A stretch of 64,000 nt of DNA, taken from assembly GCA_025331435.1 (NCBI GenBank), contig JAIWNI010000017.1, positions 124,001 to 188,000 on the forward strand. Direction: 5' to 3'. Position 1 is the first letter of the stretch. Every line of letters starts with the position of its first letter. The notes under the pieces are model-generated. The model did no database searches. It was not told the DNA's origin and worked only from the letters and a program-made list of their open reading frames with translations. Shown piece after piece: positions 35,914 to 46,581 of the stretch. This stretch comes from Choanephora cucurbitarum. Taxonomy: Eukaryota > Mucoromycota > Mucoromycetes > Mucorales > Choanephoraceae. A program made the translations under genes and the position numbers.

Positions 35914-36662
35914 ATGGCTACCAACATCACTTGGCACGAAGGCAGTGTTTCTTTAGAAGAACGTCAATCTCTCTTGAAACAAAAGGTAAGATTCATGCTT
36001 TATATGTGATCATGATGGACGGCCTAAGAATGATTTTTTTTTAGGGTTTCACCATTTGGTTCACTGGTCTTTCTGCCTCTGGTAAATCCACCTTGGCTAC
36101 AGCTTTAGAACAGACTTTACTTCATTCCGGTATCAATGCCTATCGCTTAGATGGTGACAACATTCGCTTTGGCTTAAATAAGAACTTGGGTTTTGGTCCT
36201 GATGATCGTACTGAAAATATCCGTCGTATCTCAGAGGTAAGTTCATTTGCATGAAACGCTACATTGGGTTACACACTCCAATTGACCCCTCACATTTAGG
36301 TCGCCAAGTTGTTTGCTGACGCTACTGTGGTCGCTCTTACTGCTTTTATCAGTCCTTACAGAGCGGATCGTGATTCTGCCAGAGCCCTTCATCAGGCTGC
36401 CAATATTCCATTCATTGAAGTCTATGCTGATGCTCCTTTAGATGTTGTTGAACAACGTGATCCAAAGGGTCTTTACAAGAAGGCCAAGGCAGGTGAAATC
36501 AAGGAATTCACAGGTATCTCTGCTCCATATGAAGCACCTGAAGCACCTGAAGTTCATGTCAAGACACATGAAGTTTCTGTCGAACAAGGCGTTCAACAAA
36601 TCTTGGATTATCTTGTTAACAACAACCTTCTTTCTGCTGATCAGATTATCAAAAAGTATTAG
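35914..36662 (+). CDS. MET14: Adenylylsulfate (APS) kinase
   Basis: Exons 35914-35985, 36045-36236 and 36300-36662 give 208 residues. Cytosolic enzyme that phosphorylates adenosine 5'-phosphosulfate to PAPS in sulfate assimilation. The P-loop is [11 protein letters not shown]; the APS-binding and lid segments [32 protein letters not shown] and [12 protein letters not shown] are present, as are [28 protein letters not shown]. Start is the ATG preceded by the CT-rich leader (context ACCATGGC). The 3' end faces SKT5 with 80 bp between stops. Confidence 0.96.
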
Positions 36663-36742
36663 TTTTTAATTGTATATCACCATGTAACATAGTCTCCATT
36701 TATATCAATAACGATGATCAGACGTACACTACTAGCTATTTA

Positions 36743-39214
36743 TTACATAATGTTACATTGTGAATCTTTTTTGTTTTTGGAGATTTGAGTAAGCGATCGT
36801 TTATCCTGAGCTGCTAGACGCTTCTTTTCATTCTTTTGATGCTTCACTAGATTCTCCAAGAGTTCAATACGTTTCTTGGCTTCCTGATGGTTTCCCTTTT
36901 TAGAGGCTTTTGAATAAAAGTGATGTGCTTGTTGATAATCTCGAGGCACGCCAATGCCCATTTCATAATACCATCTAAATTCAAAATAAATAACTGCAAT
37001 AAAAAAAAAAGGAGAAGGATTGTGCACTTACCCTAATAAATAACAAGCTTCAGGGATACGTTGATCCGCTGCAAGACGACACCATTTGAAAGCAGCATCT
37101 TCATCGCGAGGATGAGATTTGATCCAGCCAGATTCATCTGCCTCAAAGACAACTGCCTGTCGCTCCGATTGTTCCGGTGGTGCTTGAACACCGTGGTTGT
37201 AGAGTCTACTCAGTCCTAACATAGCAAGTCCATTGTTGCTTGTGTTGGCTGCTGTCTCATAGTAACTGTGTGCTTTTGTCAGATTGACACGAGTACCATA
37301 GAGACCCATTTCATAAATATAACCAAGTCTGAACTGTGCTAAAGACATACCCATATCAGCTGCATGCTCAAAATAAGCAACAGCAGCAAATGTACCACCA
37401 TAGTTCTGAATCAGTTCACTTTTTTTTTTAAAAAAAAAGGGCCATTGTGGGTTAGCAAATATGAATAACATGGAGCCCTTTTTTCTTACCTTGGCATAGT
37501 GACGTTGGGATAATCATCTGTAAGTAATAAACCTAAAGTGTAGGGAGCTTCGGGACATGATCCAGTAGATTTCTCTGCTGCTCTTACAAGAAGTTGAATA
37601 GCCGCGGGAATGTTCTTTCTTGAACCGAATTCACCATTCAAGTTAATCATACCGATACGCTTTTTTAAAAAAAAATATGAGTATAGTCCATGGAAATCGA
37701 GATGGTTTGGTACTTACATAATAAGCTTCAACAAGCCCTAAACTAGCTGCATCTTCATACAATTGAAACGATGTCATATAGTCTTGTTCTTTCTCATGGT
37801 ATTGACCGACAGCAAACATGGCTTCAGGCACTTTCTCGTTGGCTGCAATCTCATAAAACTTGAGTGCCTTGGCCGAACTCTTTCCATGACCATACATGCC
37901 TCGTTCATGCCATAAGGCCATCAAATAGGCAGCCTCACCCACACGCTGTTTAGCCAACTTTCTTATCCATCGGACTCCCTCTTCTTCAAGCATCTTTCGC
38001 TTCTTGCGTTTGTTTACCTCTTCATTCTCATCAAAGGCCTGTGACTGAGATACAACAGAGTCCCGTCGCATGTTGTTGAATGTGTTGATTGAATGGGCGG
38101 TGTCTACACTACTGCGTCGGCTGTTTAGACTACCGGGACGACTACTAGCCTCACTGCCTCTACGTGGATTGTATCCCTTGAAGCTAGGCAAGCTTAAGGT
38201 CAGATGAGGTCGAAAGGGGCGTTTGTTTTCATCGTACATGCTAGCGACTTCTAAAAGGTATTTGGCATAGGTCAGTTGAACAACAGGATCGTTTGTCTTG
38301 ACAGCCATATTTCGATAGAGCTTGATGGCATCAGGATGATTCGTGAGACTATAAGAAGCTTTTGAGTACCTTGAGGTAGCTGCCTGGTGTTGTTGTTGAT
38401 GTACATGTGTTGGATAGATAGAAGAAGGTGTAAGGGAAGGTGTGAGGGATATGTTTCGCACATGAGAGATGGTGGGTCGATGGACAGGTTGAGGATCGTT
38501 CAGTGGTGCCTCTAGTTTTTGACTGTCTTCGGGCGTGATGATAGAATCGCTAGATAGACTAGTTGCATGGTGTGCTAGGGATGATTTGCCAGTAGCCAAG
38601 AAATCAGGGTGATGTTGGGGCAACTGGGGTGGTATTGACTTGCTGAAGGCATCTGTATGGTTTGGTATAGAGGTCAAATGGGATTCGTCTAGAGATAGAA
38701 GAGGAGGAAGGAAGTCTAGAGGGGGCAGTAATTCAAAGAGACGATTGTCATTCTGGGGCTTTTGTTGTTCAACAAGTGTTTTTGAGAACATGCGATTGAG
38801 AGAAGGTACGTAAGGTTCCTTTTCATGCACTTGATCTGTTACTACAGATTGAGATGATGTAGATAAGGTGGAGCGAGTATCTTCTCGGTTCTGATCAGCT
38901 TGCCATGAATCGGGTAATGTTACAGGAGGTGGCACAACTGTAGAATGTTCTTTTAGAACAGGGTTTAGTTCAGGTGAGGCAATGGCATTGTTGAGTGCAG
39001 GTTTGTATTGCATTTCAGATAAGCTGGCGTGGTCGATATCCTCTTCACCAAAGTCAGGATTTATGACGCGTAGCTTAAACGTAGGTTGCATGTCTTGTAA
39101 ATCAGAGTCGATAGAGATTTTGCTGTCAGCTATTGAACTACTTTTGCTGTAAGAAGGGTGAAGTGAGTTGTTTTCATGACTCAGTGAATTAATAGTAGTG
39201 GTATGATATTCCAT
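36743..39214 (-). CDS. SKT5: Skt5/Chs4-type chitin synthase activator with Sel1 repeats
   Basis: Exons 37718-39214, 37490-37659, 37032-37418 and 36743-36974 give 761 residues. The N-terminal 280 residues are Ser/Pro/His-rich and probably disordered. From DPVVQLTYAKYLLEVA on, a chain of Sel1-like repeats follows (for example GEAAYLMALWHERGMYGHG, PEAMFAVGQYHEKEQDY, AQFRLGYIYEMGLYG, WYYEMGIGVPRDYQQAHHFY). The protein ends CNIM, a CAAX prenylation box, as in yeast Skt5/Chs4, which anchors chitin synthase III at growth sites through Bni4/Chs3. Two introns end in A-rich acceptors (AAAAAAG and AAAAAAAAAG). Family call strong; exact paralogue uncertain. Confidence 0.9.
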
Positions 39215-40936
39215 AATGTCTGGGTGGTATATTTTTTTTTATTAATAATTAGAGAGAGAAAAAGAGAAAAGAAAAAGAAAAAAGAAAAAGAAAGAAAGAA
39301 AAAAAAATATATAAAGATAAATATAAAAGTAAGTTTGATTACCTTTAATAGAAAATTTGCTCTATGAAAAGCTCATTTAAGGCACGAAACAATAGTGCTT
39401 TCCATGTGATGCGAGAGTAGGTAATTGAATGGGTCTTATTGGCTTAAATTGAAGTACAGACCATTCTATTTTTAGCTCTGTCTTTTTCTTTTACTGGTGA
39501 AGATCTGGATCGATGTCAAACAATGTTCTATTTTAAAACATTGCGTGGTAAGTTTATGCTGTTAGCATGTTTCTAACAGAGTAATAGTAAAAGTAGGGAG
39601 GGGGGGGCGTAGATGATACAAAGAAGTGAATGGAACCAATCATTAACTATAGCCTATGTATTCTAGACAGAGTTACTTACAGAAACCATTTCACCTTCAG
39701 TCTAGCCTATACAAAGTAGTTTGGGCATTACCAAGTAAGGTTTAATTTTGTATTCCAGAAAGAACAGAAAAAAAAAATTCTAGAATTCACTGTTGCAATG
39801 TGACTTGAACAATTATTTAGGGAATTAGAGGCAATCTTTTGGTTATTAAAAAGAAGTTCGGATATGCTCTTTACGAAGTGGGGGCTGAGTAATTACGATG
39901 TTGATCCTATTGCAGGTATCGAACCATGGCTAGAAGCAAAGCAGAATTACGTATTGGGAAGCAAAAAAAAAACAAATAGGATCCTACTCAACTAATATGT
40001 TTCAAGTTAACAGAAGGTTCTGAAATTAATCCACTGCTGTTTTGGTATCAATAAAGATATTATTTTAATGAATCTAGAGTTTATCCTGAAAAGCGCGTAT
40101 TTTCAAATGTTTATTTATATTCTCATTCTGTCAGAACTCAACCTAAACATACAATAAGAAGTAGAAGGAGGAACAAATTGGTAATAAGCTATTTAAATCA
40201 TTAAGCCTCTCTTGGCATCCAAACAAACAAAAGGGCAGTCATTTACGTCAAGGCGTTACAGACATGATCAGTCACATACACTGTTCATATGAGGCAATCA
40301 ATAGCTGTAAATCAACAAAGATTCCAGTACTTGCATGAACATCCAGAAATTCCGAGGACAAGATTTTTTTTTTTTTAATTTGCAAAGCTACATGGTTTTA
40401 ATTGACCGCTCCTTTACAGGCTAAAAAAAAATGGATTCCTAAGGAATATGTCTCTGGAAGGAGATGGCCATATATGCTCATCTTGGATAGCAACACTTTT
40501 ATCTGTCATACATGTACTGCTGATTCTGTTGACTATAGAGTTACTTGCTTTCTCATTAATATAACCTTTGTCTTATTGAATATCTTTCTTTTTTATCACT
40601 TACAGGAATTAAGAAACAATGCTAAAAAGCGGGTTCATTTTATCTGTATGTCTTCTTTTAATATATTGATACTATTTGCTTCTCATCAAAACACTATTTT
40701 CAAAAAAAAAAAGAACTCTGTAATAAAAAAAGAAGAAAAGCTGATACAGTAGTTACTCGATTTAAAGAGTATGCTTAATACAAAAGTAACATAATTGTTA
40801 CTTGAAAATCGCCTCAAACGCTAAAATGCCATTCGATATGATGGTATGCTCACAATAAAAGTACATTTCTCGAAGAATATGCATACTCTCATATAAAGCA
40901 ACTATTATGTCATTTGAAACCATGTGTAACTACCTT
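39215..40936. other. Intergenic region upstream of SKT5
   Basis: About 1.7 kb. The first 100 bp next to SKT5 are purine-rich (its pyrimidine-rich leader on the minus strand). A G9 run occurs at about 39599-39608. One short open frame (39804-39995) is listed separately. No known element otherwise. Confidence 0.45.
39804..39995 (+). other. Short coding-like open frame, unassigned
   Basis: 63 sense codons before a TAA, opened by a stop at 39801-39803. The translation has ordinary protein composition, with ELEAIFWLLKRSSDMLF and GLSNYDVDPIAGIEPWLEAK. No partner exon or start context is evident, and no family is recognised. It could be a relic of a mobile element or an exon of an unseen gene. Confidence 0.25.
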
Positions 40937-41171
40937 CACCGTAAAAAAAAAGAATGAAAGGTTTTTCTAAAAGGGCTAAGAAAACTAATCTTCATCAGGG
41001 TTTCTTGACTAAATCGCAGGCTTTGAAAAGATCATTTTTGCTGATATTTTGAGACTAAACCAATCATTAAAGTTTTTCTTTTCTTGACTCTCTAAAAACC
41101 TGTGATTTGGTCAAGAAAACCTGATGAAGATTAGTTTTCTTAGCCCTTGTGTTCTTTTTTTTTTTACAGTG
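40937..41171. mobile_element. MITE-like element with long terminal inverted repeats
   Basis: A 235-bp sequence without coding capacity whose ends are inverted copies: the left end runs CACCGTAAAAAAAAAG... then GGGCTAAGAAAACTAATCTT; the right end is its complement, ending ...AGCCCTT...TTTACAGTG. The arms pair over about 80-95 bp with a few mismatches and one small indel, leaving a loop of about 50 bp with a TTTTGAGACTAAACC segment. Both flanks carry CTT (40934-40936 and 41172-41174), a possible 3-bp target duplication. CACTG-type termini plus a 3-bp duplication would fit a non-autonomous CACTA-like element. Confidence 0.7.
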
Positions 41172-43965
41172 CTTGACAAGTTGTGCAGCGTTTAGAGACC
41201 AGGATCAACTTTTGTTGTTGTTAGAAAGATAGATGCTTCTCATTTCTGACTTGCCGTCTCCATATAATGACTTTTATAAAAGAAAAGGTGAAGCAGCCGA
41301 TGTTTACAAATAATTGAAAATGCAAATAGAGTTGTTTCCGGATAAGCCTTTGTAAGCCCTATTCTCTACCTTCGGGTAGGCGAAATGGGAAATCCATCTT
41401 CATGACCAATCAATAGAAACGAAGCTAGCTAAGAGAAAATATTATACGTCTAACCAACCTGTCAAATGATGCGTAATGATGACTTTGGTAAAGCGGTCTT
41501 AAATAATAACCGTATACGATGTGATATAAGCTGTTGGGATTGTTTTTTTTTATGGGTGAGAAGTGAAAAAGGATAAAACTATGCTTATGCTGTTCTTTAG
41601 TTGACTTACACACATACGTGGTAGTCATGAGTAATGTATACTCTCTCATGATTACCAAGTACTTTAAATCACTTATTCTTTATGGGGCGAATATCAATTC
41701 AAATGCTGTACTGATTTCAGTCTAGTTGAACCATAAACTAACCACTCAAGATAAAAAAAATTGATGAAGACTATTGCTGTCTTAGTGTGTGTGTCTATTA
41801 GTTTAATGAATATATATGCTATGTGTAGGTCAGTTCAAAAGTACTCTATGAGCACTATTTACTTTAGCCATAGTTCATAAGACTTTCAAGTTATCTGGCT
41901 TTCTAAGCCTACCAATGGATATCTTTATGAACAAATGAAGCGAGAGAGAGAGAGAGAGATTTTATTCTTTCTGACTGCGTAGTCTTACACCTTCATCTAT
42001 AGTAAACTCAAATTGCCTCAAACTAGTAAAGCCTATCATGAAATAGTTTTTTCTTGGCGAATGAATCTTTAAGGAGTCACACACTCTTCAGACCCATCAA
42101 TCATCTTGAACAAATTCAAAATGCTTATACCATGAACAACAGAGTTGGTAAGCGTTGATTTGACAGTAATTGTTTAACAAGGAAATGAATGAACACTTGA
42201 CATGTTGTTTTGTATGCAAACTACCTTACAGAATACTATAAAGCAAGCAATTACCATCCTTTTCTTTCTTTCTTTGTAAAGAAAAATACAACTTTCAGTC
42301 AAGAGATAGCATTCCTGACACAGACGATCTCTTTATTAAAAATGTCAACTACGTGAAACCATTTTAAAAAAAAAAAGAAAACCTGGAAAGACGATGCTTG
42401 ATTTAGTGTAGACTAACTAAAAAGGGTACAACCAAGCTTGAAGGAAACAAGTTTGCATCCTACTTGAAACTCAAGCATAAGGAGCAAAATGGTTTGCATG
42501 ATCAGAAGAGATACTTCAAGAGCCCAACTTCTTGATAGAAAGGCACAAACTAAAAAAAAAAAAGGGATTTTGGTTCATCACTTTCGCCATACAAAAAAAA
42601 AGGGGAGTCTAGCATAGTTTCATTTTGTTCTAGTCTGATTTATAACAACAGCCAATCTATAAAAAAATCTAGTAGATAACTCGATAAAATGACAACAAGG
42701 ATACGAATAGAAAGCATATGCATCAAATGGACTTGGAATACTGTTCCATAGGGACACTCATTTCTACAAGCTTCATTCCACGCTCAGACCTTTTTGTTCA
42801 GCTTATTGGTATGATTCCACACTAAATACAGTCTGAAACAAAGCTAGTGTGAACAAATAAGGATATTTCTAGTGATGTTAACATATAGGTCTAATATGTG
42901 AATAAAAAAAAAAAGAGAGAGAGAAAAAAAAAAGAAGGAAGCTAAAGGAGAGTGTAGTGTGTGAGATTTATTGGAAGGACAATCTATAAATGGACAAATG
43001 AGACAAAAAAGAGAGAGAGAGAGAGAGATGGTGTAGATATGAAAAAGTGATGATGATAATCACTTTATTATGCCTTTGTTTGGGAATAACCTAATCGACT
43101 GTTTTTTTGATATAAATACCAAGAAGATTTTTTCATGAATTTCCCCTTCCTTTTTTTTTCTGATGAAATGGTCTTTGCTTAATTTAGTAGTTGACCATTG
43201 ATCTTCTTTAAAGAGTAAATAAAACATAGATTATCTGCATCAAAGTTTATTTTGTTCTCTTTCTCTCTCTCTTTCTTTCTTGCGCAAGTCCGACACATCC
43301 GGATTGGTTCGATAAGCCTCATAAAAGGAACTTTATCATCTTATCTTTTAGGACAGTAACGAATGAAATGTCTTTTTCTCTCTCTCTCTCTCTCTCTCAA
43401 TCACTTCATCATATACGCATGAGCTTAAAAGGAAGAAGGAGAACCAGATATAACTCCGAATTACCCAATGATACATATAATGAGTCATTTCTATTCTGGG
43501 GTTTTTTTTTATTCCGACGCTTTTTATTTATTATATAGTCTCAAGAGAAAAATATTTTTTTTCTCTTTCTCTTCTTTCTTCACTTCTAAAGTTAAAATCT
43601 ACTTAACACACACACACTTCTTTAATTATTTATTTATTTTTGAAACCCTCCCCCTCTTCTTGTATTGTTTATTATTGTGTACATTTTAGAAAATAGTCAA
43701 AATGTACGCCACTAGAATTTAAAGAAAAGAAAATAGAAGTTAAAAAAAGAAGTTTAAAAAAAAAAAGAAGTTAAATAAGTTAAAAGAAATCGATTAAAAA
43801 AAAAAGTTAAAATAAGTAAAAAATGGCCTACTTTTATATGTTTAACGGAAAGCACGTAGGAAACGACGTAGATTGAACTAGCAACCCTTGATATACACTG
43901 AAATTTATTTTGAACAGAAAATCTCTTTTTATATACACACACATTATTTTTTAACTCTTATTATC
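41172..43965. other. Long gene-free region upstream of the GATA gene
   Basis: About 2.8 kb of AT-rich DNA dense in homopolymers and GA/CT microsatellites (for example about 41942-41959, 43011-43028 and 43379-43398). Two GATA-type sites sit close together near 43336-43344 (TTATCATCTTATCT). The proximal leader holds two small upstream frames, including a 17-codon one at 43823-43876. No gene was identified. Confidence 0.5.
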
Positions 43966-44910
43966 ATGAACTCTACCATTTTTGATCAAACTCTCTTCTT
44001 CCCCACCTTGGAAGACCCTTTGCTCTTCCAGCAACCTCAAACACAGGTTCAGCCTCTTTCTGAAGATACTGTGACTCCTCTCTTTTCTGACTTCTTCAAG
44101 GACTCAAGCATGATGGTAGACCAACTCTTTCATTCTTATACCTCCCCTGTCTCTTCTCCTGGTTCATCTGCCTCTGATACCCTCGATAGTCCCCATTTAC
44201 TCCAGGATACACTACTAGATGATATCCTCAATTCCCCTCCTGCTGATTTTAATTTCGATCTGACAACTACTATTGAACAACCCAAAGAAGCAGTCCTAAA
44301 GCCTCGTCCAAGCAAAAAGAATCATCTTCAGGGTCAATCCACCATGTCTATCAAGATCACCACAAATAAATCACAACGACCTCAGCGTCAACTTGAATGC
44401 TTTAACTGTAAGGTCACCAAGACACCACTCTGGCGTAGAACACCTGATCGTCAACACTCTCTCTGTAATGCCTGTGGTCTCTACTATAAACAATACAATG
44501 CACACCGTCCACTTCATGTGAGAAACAAGACCCATACTATCCGTGCTCATCCTTATGGTGAGCGTGTATCACCTATTATCACTAAAGAACCACCAGAAGA
44601 CAATCAAGAATGTGCCAATTGCCATCAAACACAGACACCACTCTGGCGTAAAAATGAACGTGGTGAGCCTGTCTGTAATGCATGTGGTCTCTATGCCAAA
44701 CTCCATCATCGTGATCGTCCTGCTGAAATGAGAAAGACAACCATTCAGAGACGTCGTCGTGATTGGAACACAGAAGAACAGAATGGCTTAGATGAAGAAG
44801 ATGCTCGTTTTGTGTCTCTCTTGATTCAGATGGATCGACCTCAGATGCATGGATTCTTGGATATGCTTGAACGTCGTTGTGATCTTTTAAAGACTTTACT
44901 AGAACAATAA
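43966..44910 (+). CDS. GATA transcription factor with two zinc fingers
   Basis: Intronless frame; translation most likely starts at the ATG at 43966 ([12 protein letters not shown]), giving 314 residues; an in-frame upstream ATG at 43888 gives a less likely extension. Residues 1-140 are acidic, Ser/Thr/Pro-rich, suggesting an activation domain. Two GATA fingers follow: [14 protein letters not shown]...CNACGLYYK with an 18-residue loop, and [14 protein letters not shown]...CNACGLYAK with a 17-residue loop, each followed by a basic tail. Fungal two-finger GATA proteins are often iron regulators (SreA/Urbs1/Fep1), but the Cys-rich region those have between the fingers is absent. The C-terminus ([15 protein letters not shown]) is helical. 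Target pathway not determined. Confidence 0.9.
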   Translation: MNSTIFDQTLFFPTLEDPLLFQQPQTQVQPLSEDTVTPLFSDFFKDSSMMVDQLFHSYTSPVSSPGSSASDTLDSPHLLQDTLLDDILNSPPADFNFDLTTTIEQPKEAVLKPRPSKKNHLQGQSTMSIKITTNKSQRPQRQLECFNCKVTKTPLWRRTPDRQHSLCNACGLYYKQYNAHRPLHVRNKTHTIRAHPYGERVSPIITKEPPEDNQECANCHQTQTPLWRKNERGEPVCNACGLYAKLHHRDRPAEMRKTTIQRRRRDWNTEEQNGLDEEDARFVSLLIQMDRPQMHGFLDMLERRCDLLKTLLEQ

Positions 44911-45147
44911 TAAACTTTTTTATTCTATATGATTCCATCTACTATTATTTGGACCAATAAATGGGTAACAAATTCTTAAAGGGGGAATTTCGATTCTACT
45001 TTCTCTAGGAATCGGGCGATAGATATAAAAAAAAAGCATCTGTTTTGTTCGATGGAAACAACTTCTTTAAAAATTTTTATTTTTTAAAAAAAAAGGGAAT
45101 CTCCTTTTCTTCTTCTTCTTTCTACCTACCTACCTATTTTTTAACTT

Positions 45148-45592
45148 ATGAACGATACATTACTTGCATTTGAAGAAAGCTTAGAAGTCTTAGAGAAACA
45201 AAGAAAAAGCCTTGAATTGACCATGAAAGAGATGGGTGCAGAATGTAAAGAGAGGTAAAAAACCTATTGAACTAAACTAAAAGCAAGTTGCTAACATATA
45301 GGACAATGCAAGTGGTTGGCTACCCAATTTCAGTCTGAATTTGAACTCTACAGCTGAAATAAAACCAGAAGAAACAAATAAACAGTTTACCTTACCCACG
45401 CCACTTTTTCATCTCATTCAACCTAATGCTGAACCATCTCATGATTATTTACAGACCTTATTGAATGTGAATGAAGAGATATTAGCACAGAGTTTAGCAG
45501 CCTCTTCTAAAGCCAATGATACCCATGAACCACTCTTTGTCGCACAGATCCCTCATCTCTTAACTCCACCCATCACTCCACCAGAAGAATAA
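45148..45592 (+). CDS. Small coiled-coil/acidic protein gene, splice phase unresolved
   Basis: Exon 1 (45148-45254) encodes a leucine-rich coil, MNDTLLAFEESLEVLEKQRK, continuing to ECKER. Exon 2 (45302-45592) encodes DNASGWLPNFSLN... ending PITPPEE. The natural GT-AG intron (45255-45301) has a donor GTAAAA and a CTAAC branch point, but exon 1 ends in phase 2 while exon 2 is open only in phase 0, so the joined frame would stop after about 12 codons. Either there is a one-base change in this sequence, an unrecognised splice site, or a real frameshift. Each part alone looks coding. The gene sits between the GATA and Con7-like genes on the same strand. No family recognised. Confidence 0.5.
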
Positions 45593-45861
45593 TAAAGGTG
45601 ACACTACATGACAAAAAAAAATTTAAAGTTTTTTTTTTTAAAAAAAAAAGAGATCTACATTGATTTCTACAAGAGTACCTTATTGGATCATCCTGTTTAT
45701 TAAGTGTAATCATCTCTAAACCTTTTAAGGCTAATACTAAAAAAAAAAAATTATTATTATTATTATATATAAACTCCACTATTAATTGATATAAATCAAT
45801 AGACTTTTTTCTTATTTTTATTTATTTAACTTGTTATTTGTGAATTCTACCTTTTTATATA

Positions 45862-46581
45862 ATGAACCCCTCTAATCCAATCACTTCTGCTCCTGAAATT
45901 CCTTCCAATCATATGTACTATACTCCTTCTTCTATTTATCTATCACAACCCTCGTCTGATATAGTCAGTGCTGTAGACTTACCTAATGCATTACCTCCCT
46001 TGTCTGATCTATTGCCTACATCCAATATGGTACCTTCTCATTATAACAAAGAAAGACAGATGTATTATATGTATCCACCTACTACTGTTGTACCATCCAA
46101 CTATGGTCAAAATCTACCTTCTCCACCTACCTCTGTTGACAGTATGATGCACACAAATCAGAAAGTATTCTCCTTTGTCTCTCTTCCCGGTATGAATCAA
46201 AAGAAGAGACCCAGAAGAAAGTTTCATGAGGTAGAGAGACTCTATCAGTGTAACTATCCTGAATGCACAAAAGCTTATGGTACTCTGAATCATTTAAATG
46301 CACATGTATCTATGCAACGCCATGTAAGTTTTTTTTTTGCTAATTCTCTATTCTACATATTACTTATCTTTCGTGTTTAGGGCCCTAAAAGACAACCCTC
46401 TGAATTTAAAGAATTACGCAAATTATGGAGACAACAAAAGAAAGATAACAAAATCAAATCTTATGAACCATCTCAAAGTCCAGATTTATTACATTCTCAT
46501 CTCATGCCATCTGAAGATACTTTCTGGATGAATCAACGCCCTGCTTATCCATCAAATCAATTTATGCCTCTCGGATATTAG
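45862..46581 (+). CDS. CON7: Con7-like C2H2 zinc-finger transcription factor
   Basis: Exons 45862-46323 and 46381-46581 give 220 residues. A Pro/Ser/Tyr-rich N-terminus is followed by the basic stretch KKRPRRKFHEVERLYQC and one C2H2 finger, CNYPECTKAYGTLNHLNAHV, continuing MQRHGPKRQPSEFKELRKLW. This extended block, finger plus flanks, is the hallmark of Con7, described in Magnaporthe as a regulator of conidiation, cell-wall genes and infection-related morphogenesis. The intron falls right after the second His of the finger. The protein is much shorter than ascomycete Con7, keeping little beyond the DNA-binding core. Role in this organism is inferred. Confidence 0.85.

Noticed and set aside
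39895..39960. tRNA-like T-loop motif (GGTATCGAACC)
   Set aside because: Read on either strand the T-stem does not pair and no D-arm, anticodon arm or acceptor stem can be built around it; the bases fall within a short open frame.
41366..41379. Small hairpin CTACC-TTC-GGGTAG
   Set aside because: Only five base pairs and no T-run or other context; expected by chance in a region of this size.
43860..43895. Possible tRNA 3' half (GATTGAACTAGCAACCC) in the GATA leader
   Set aside because: The stem next to the TTCAATC loop does not pair and there is no acceptor stem or 5' half within 100 bp.
45573..45779. Minus-strand 68-codon frame between the small gene and CON7
   Set aside because: It is composed of Asn, Phe and Lys runs from homopolymers and overlaps the 3' end of a real gene.
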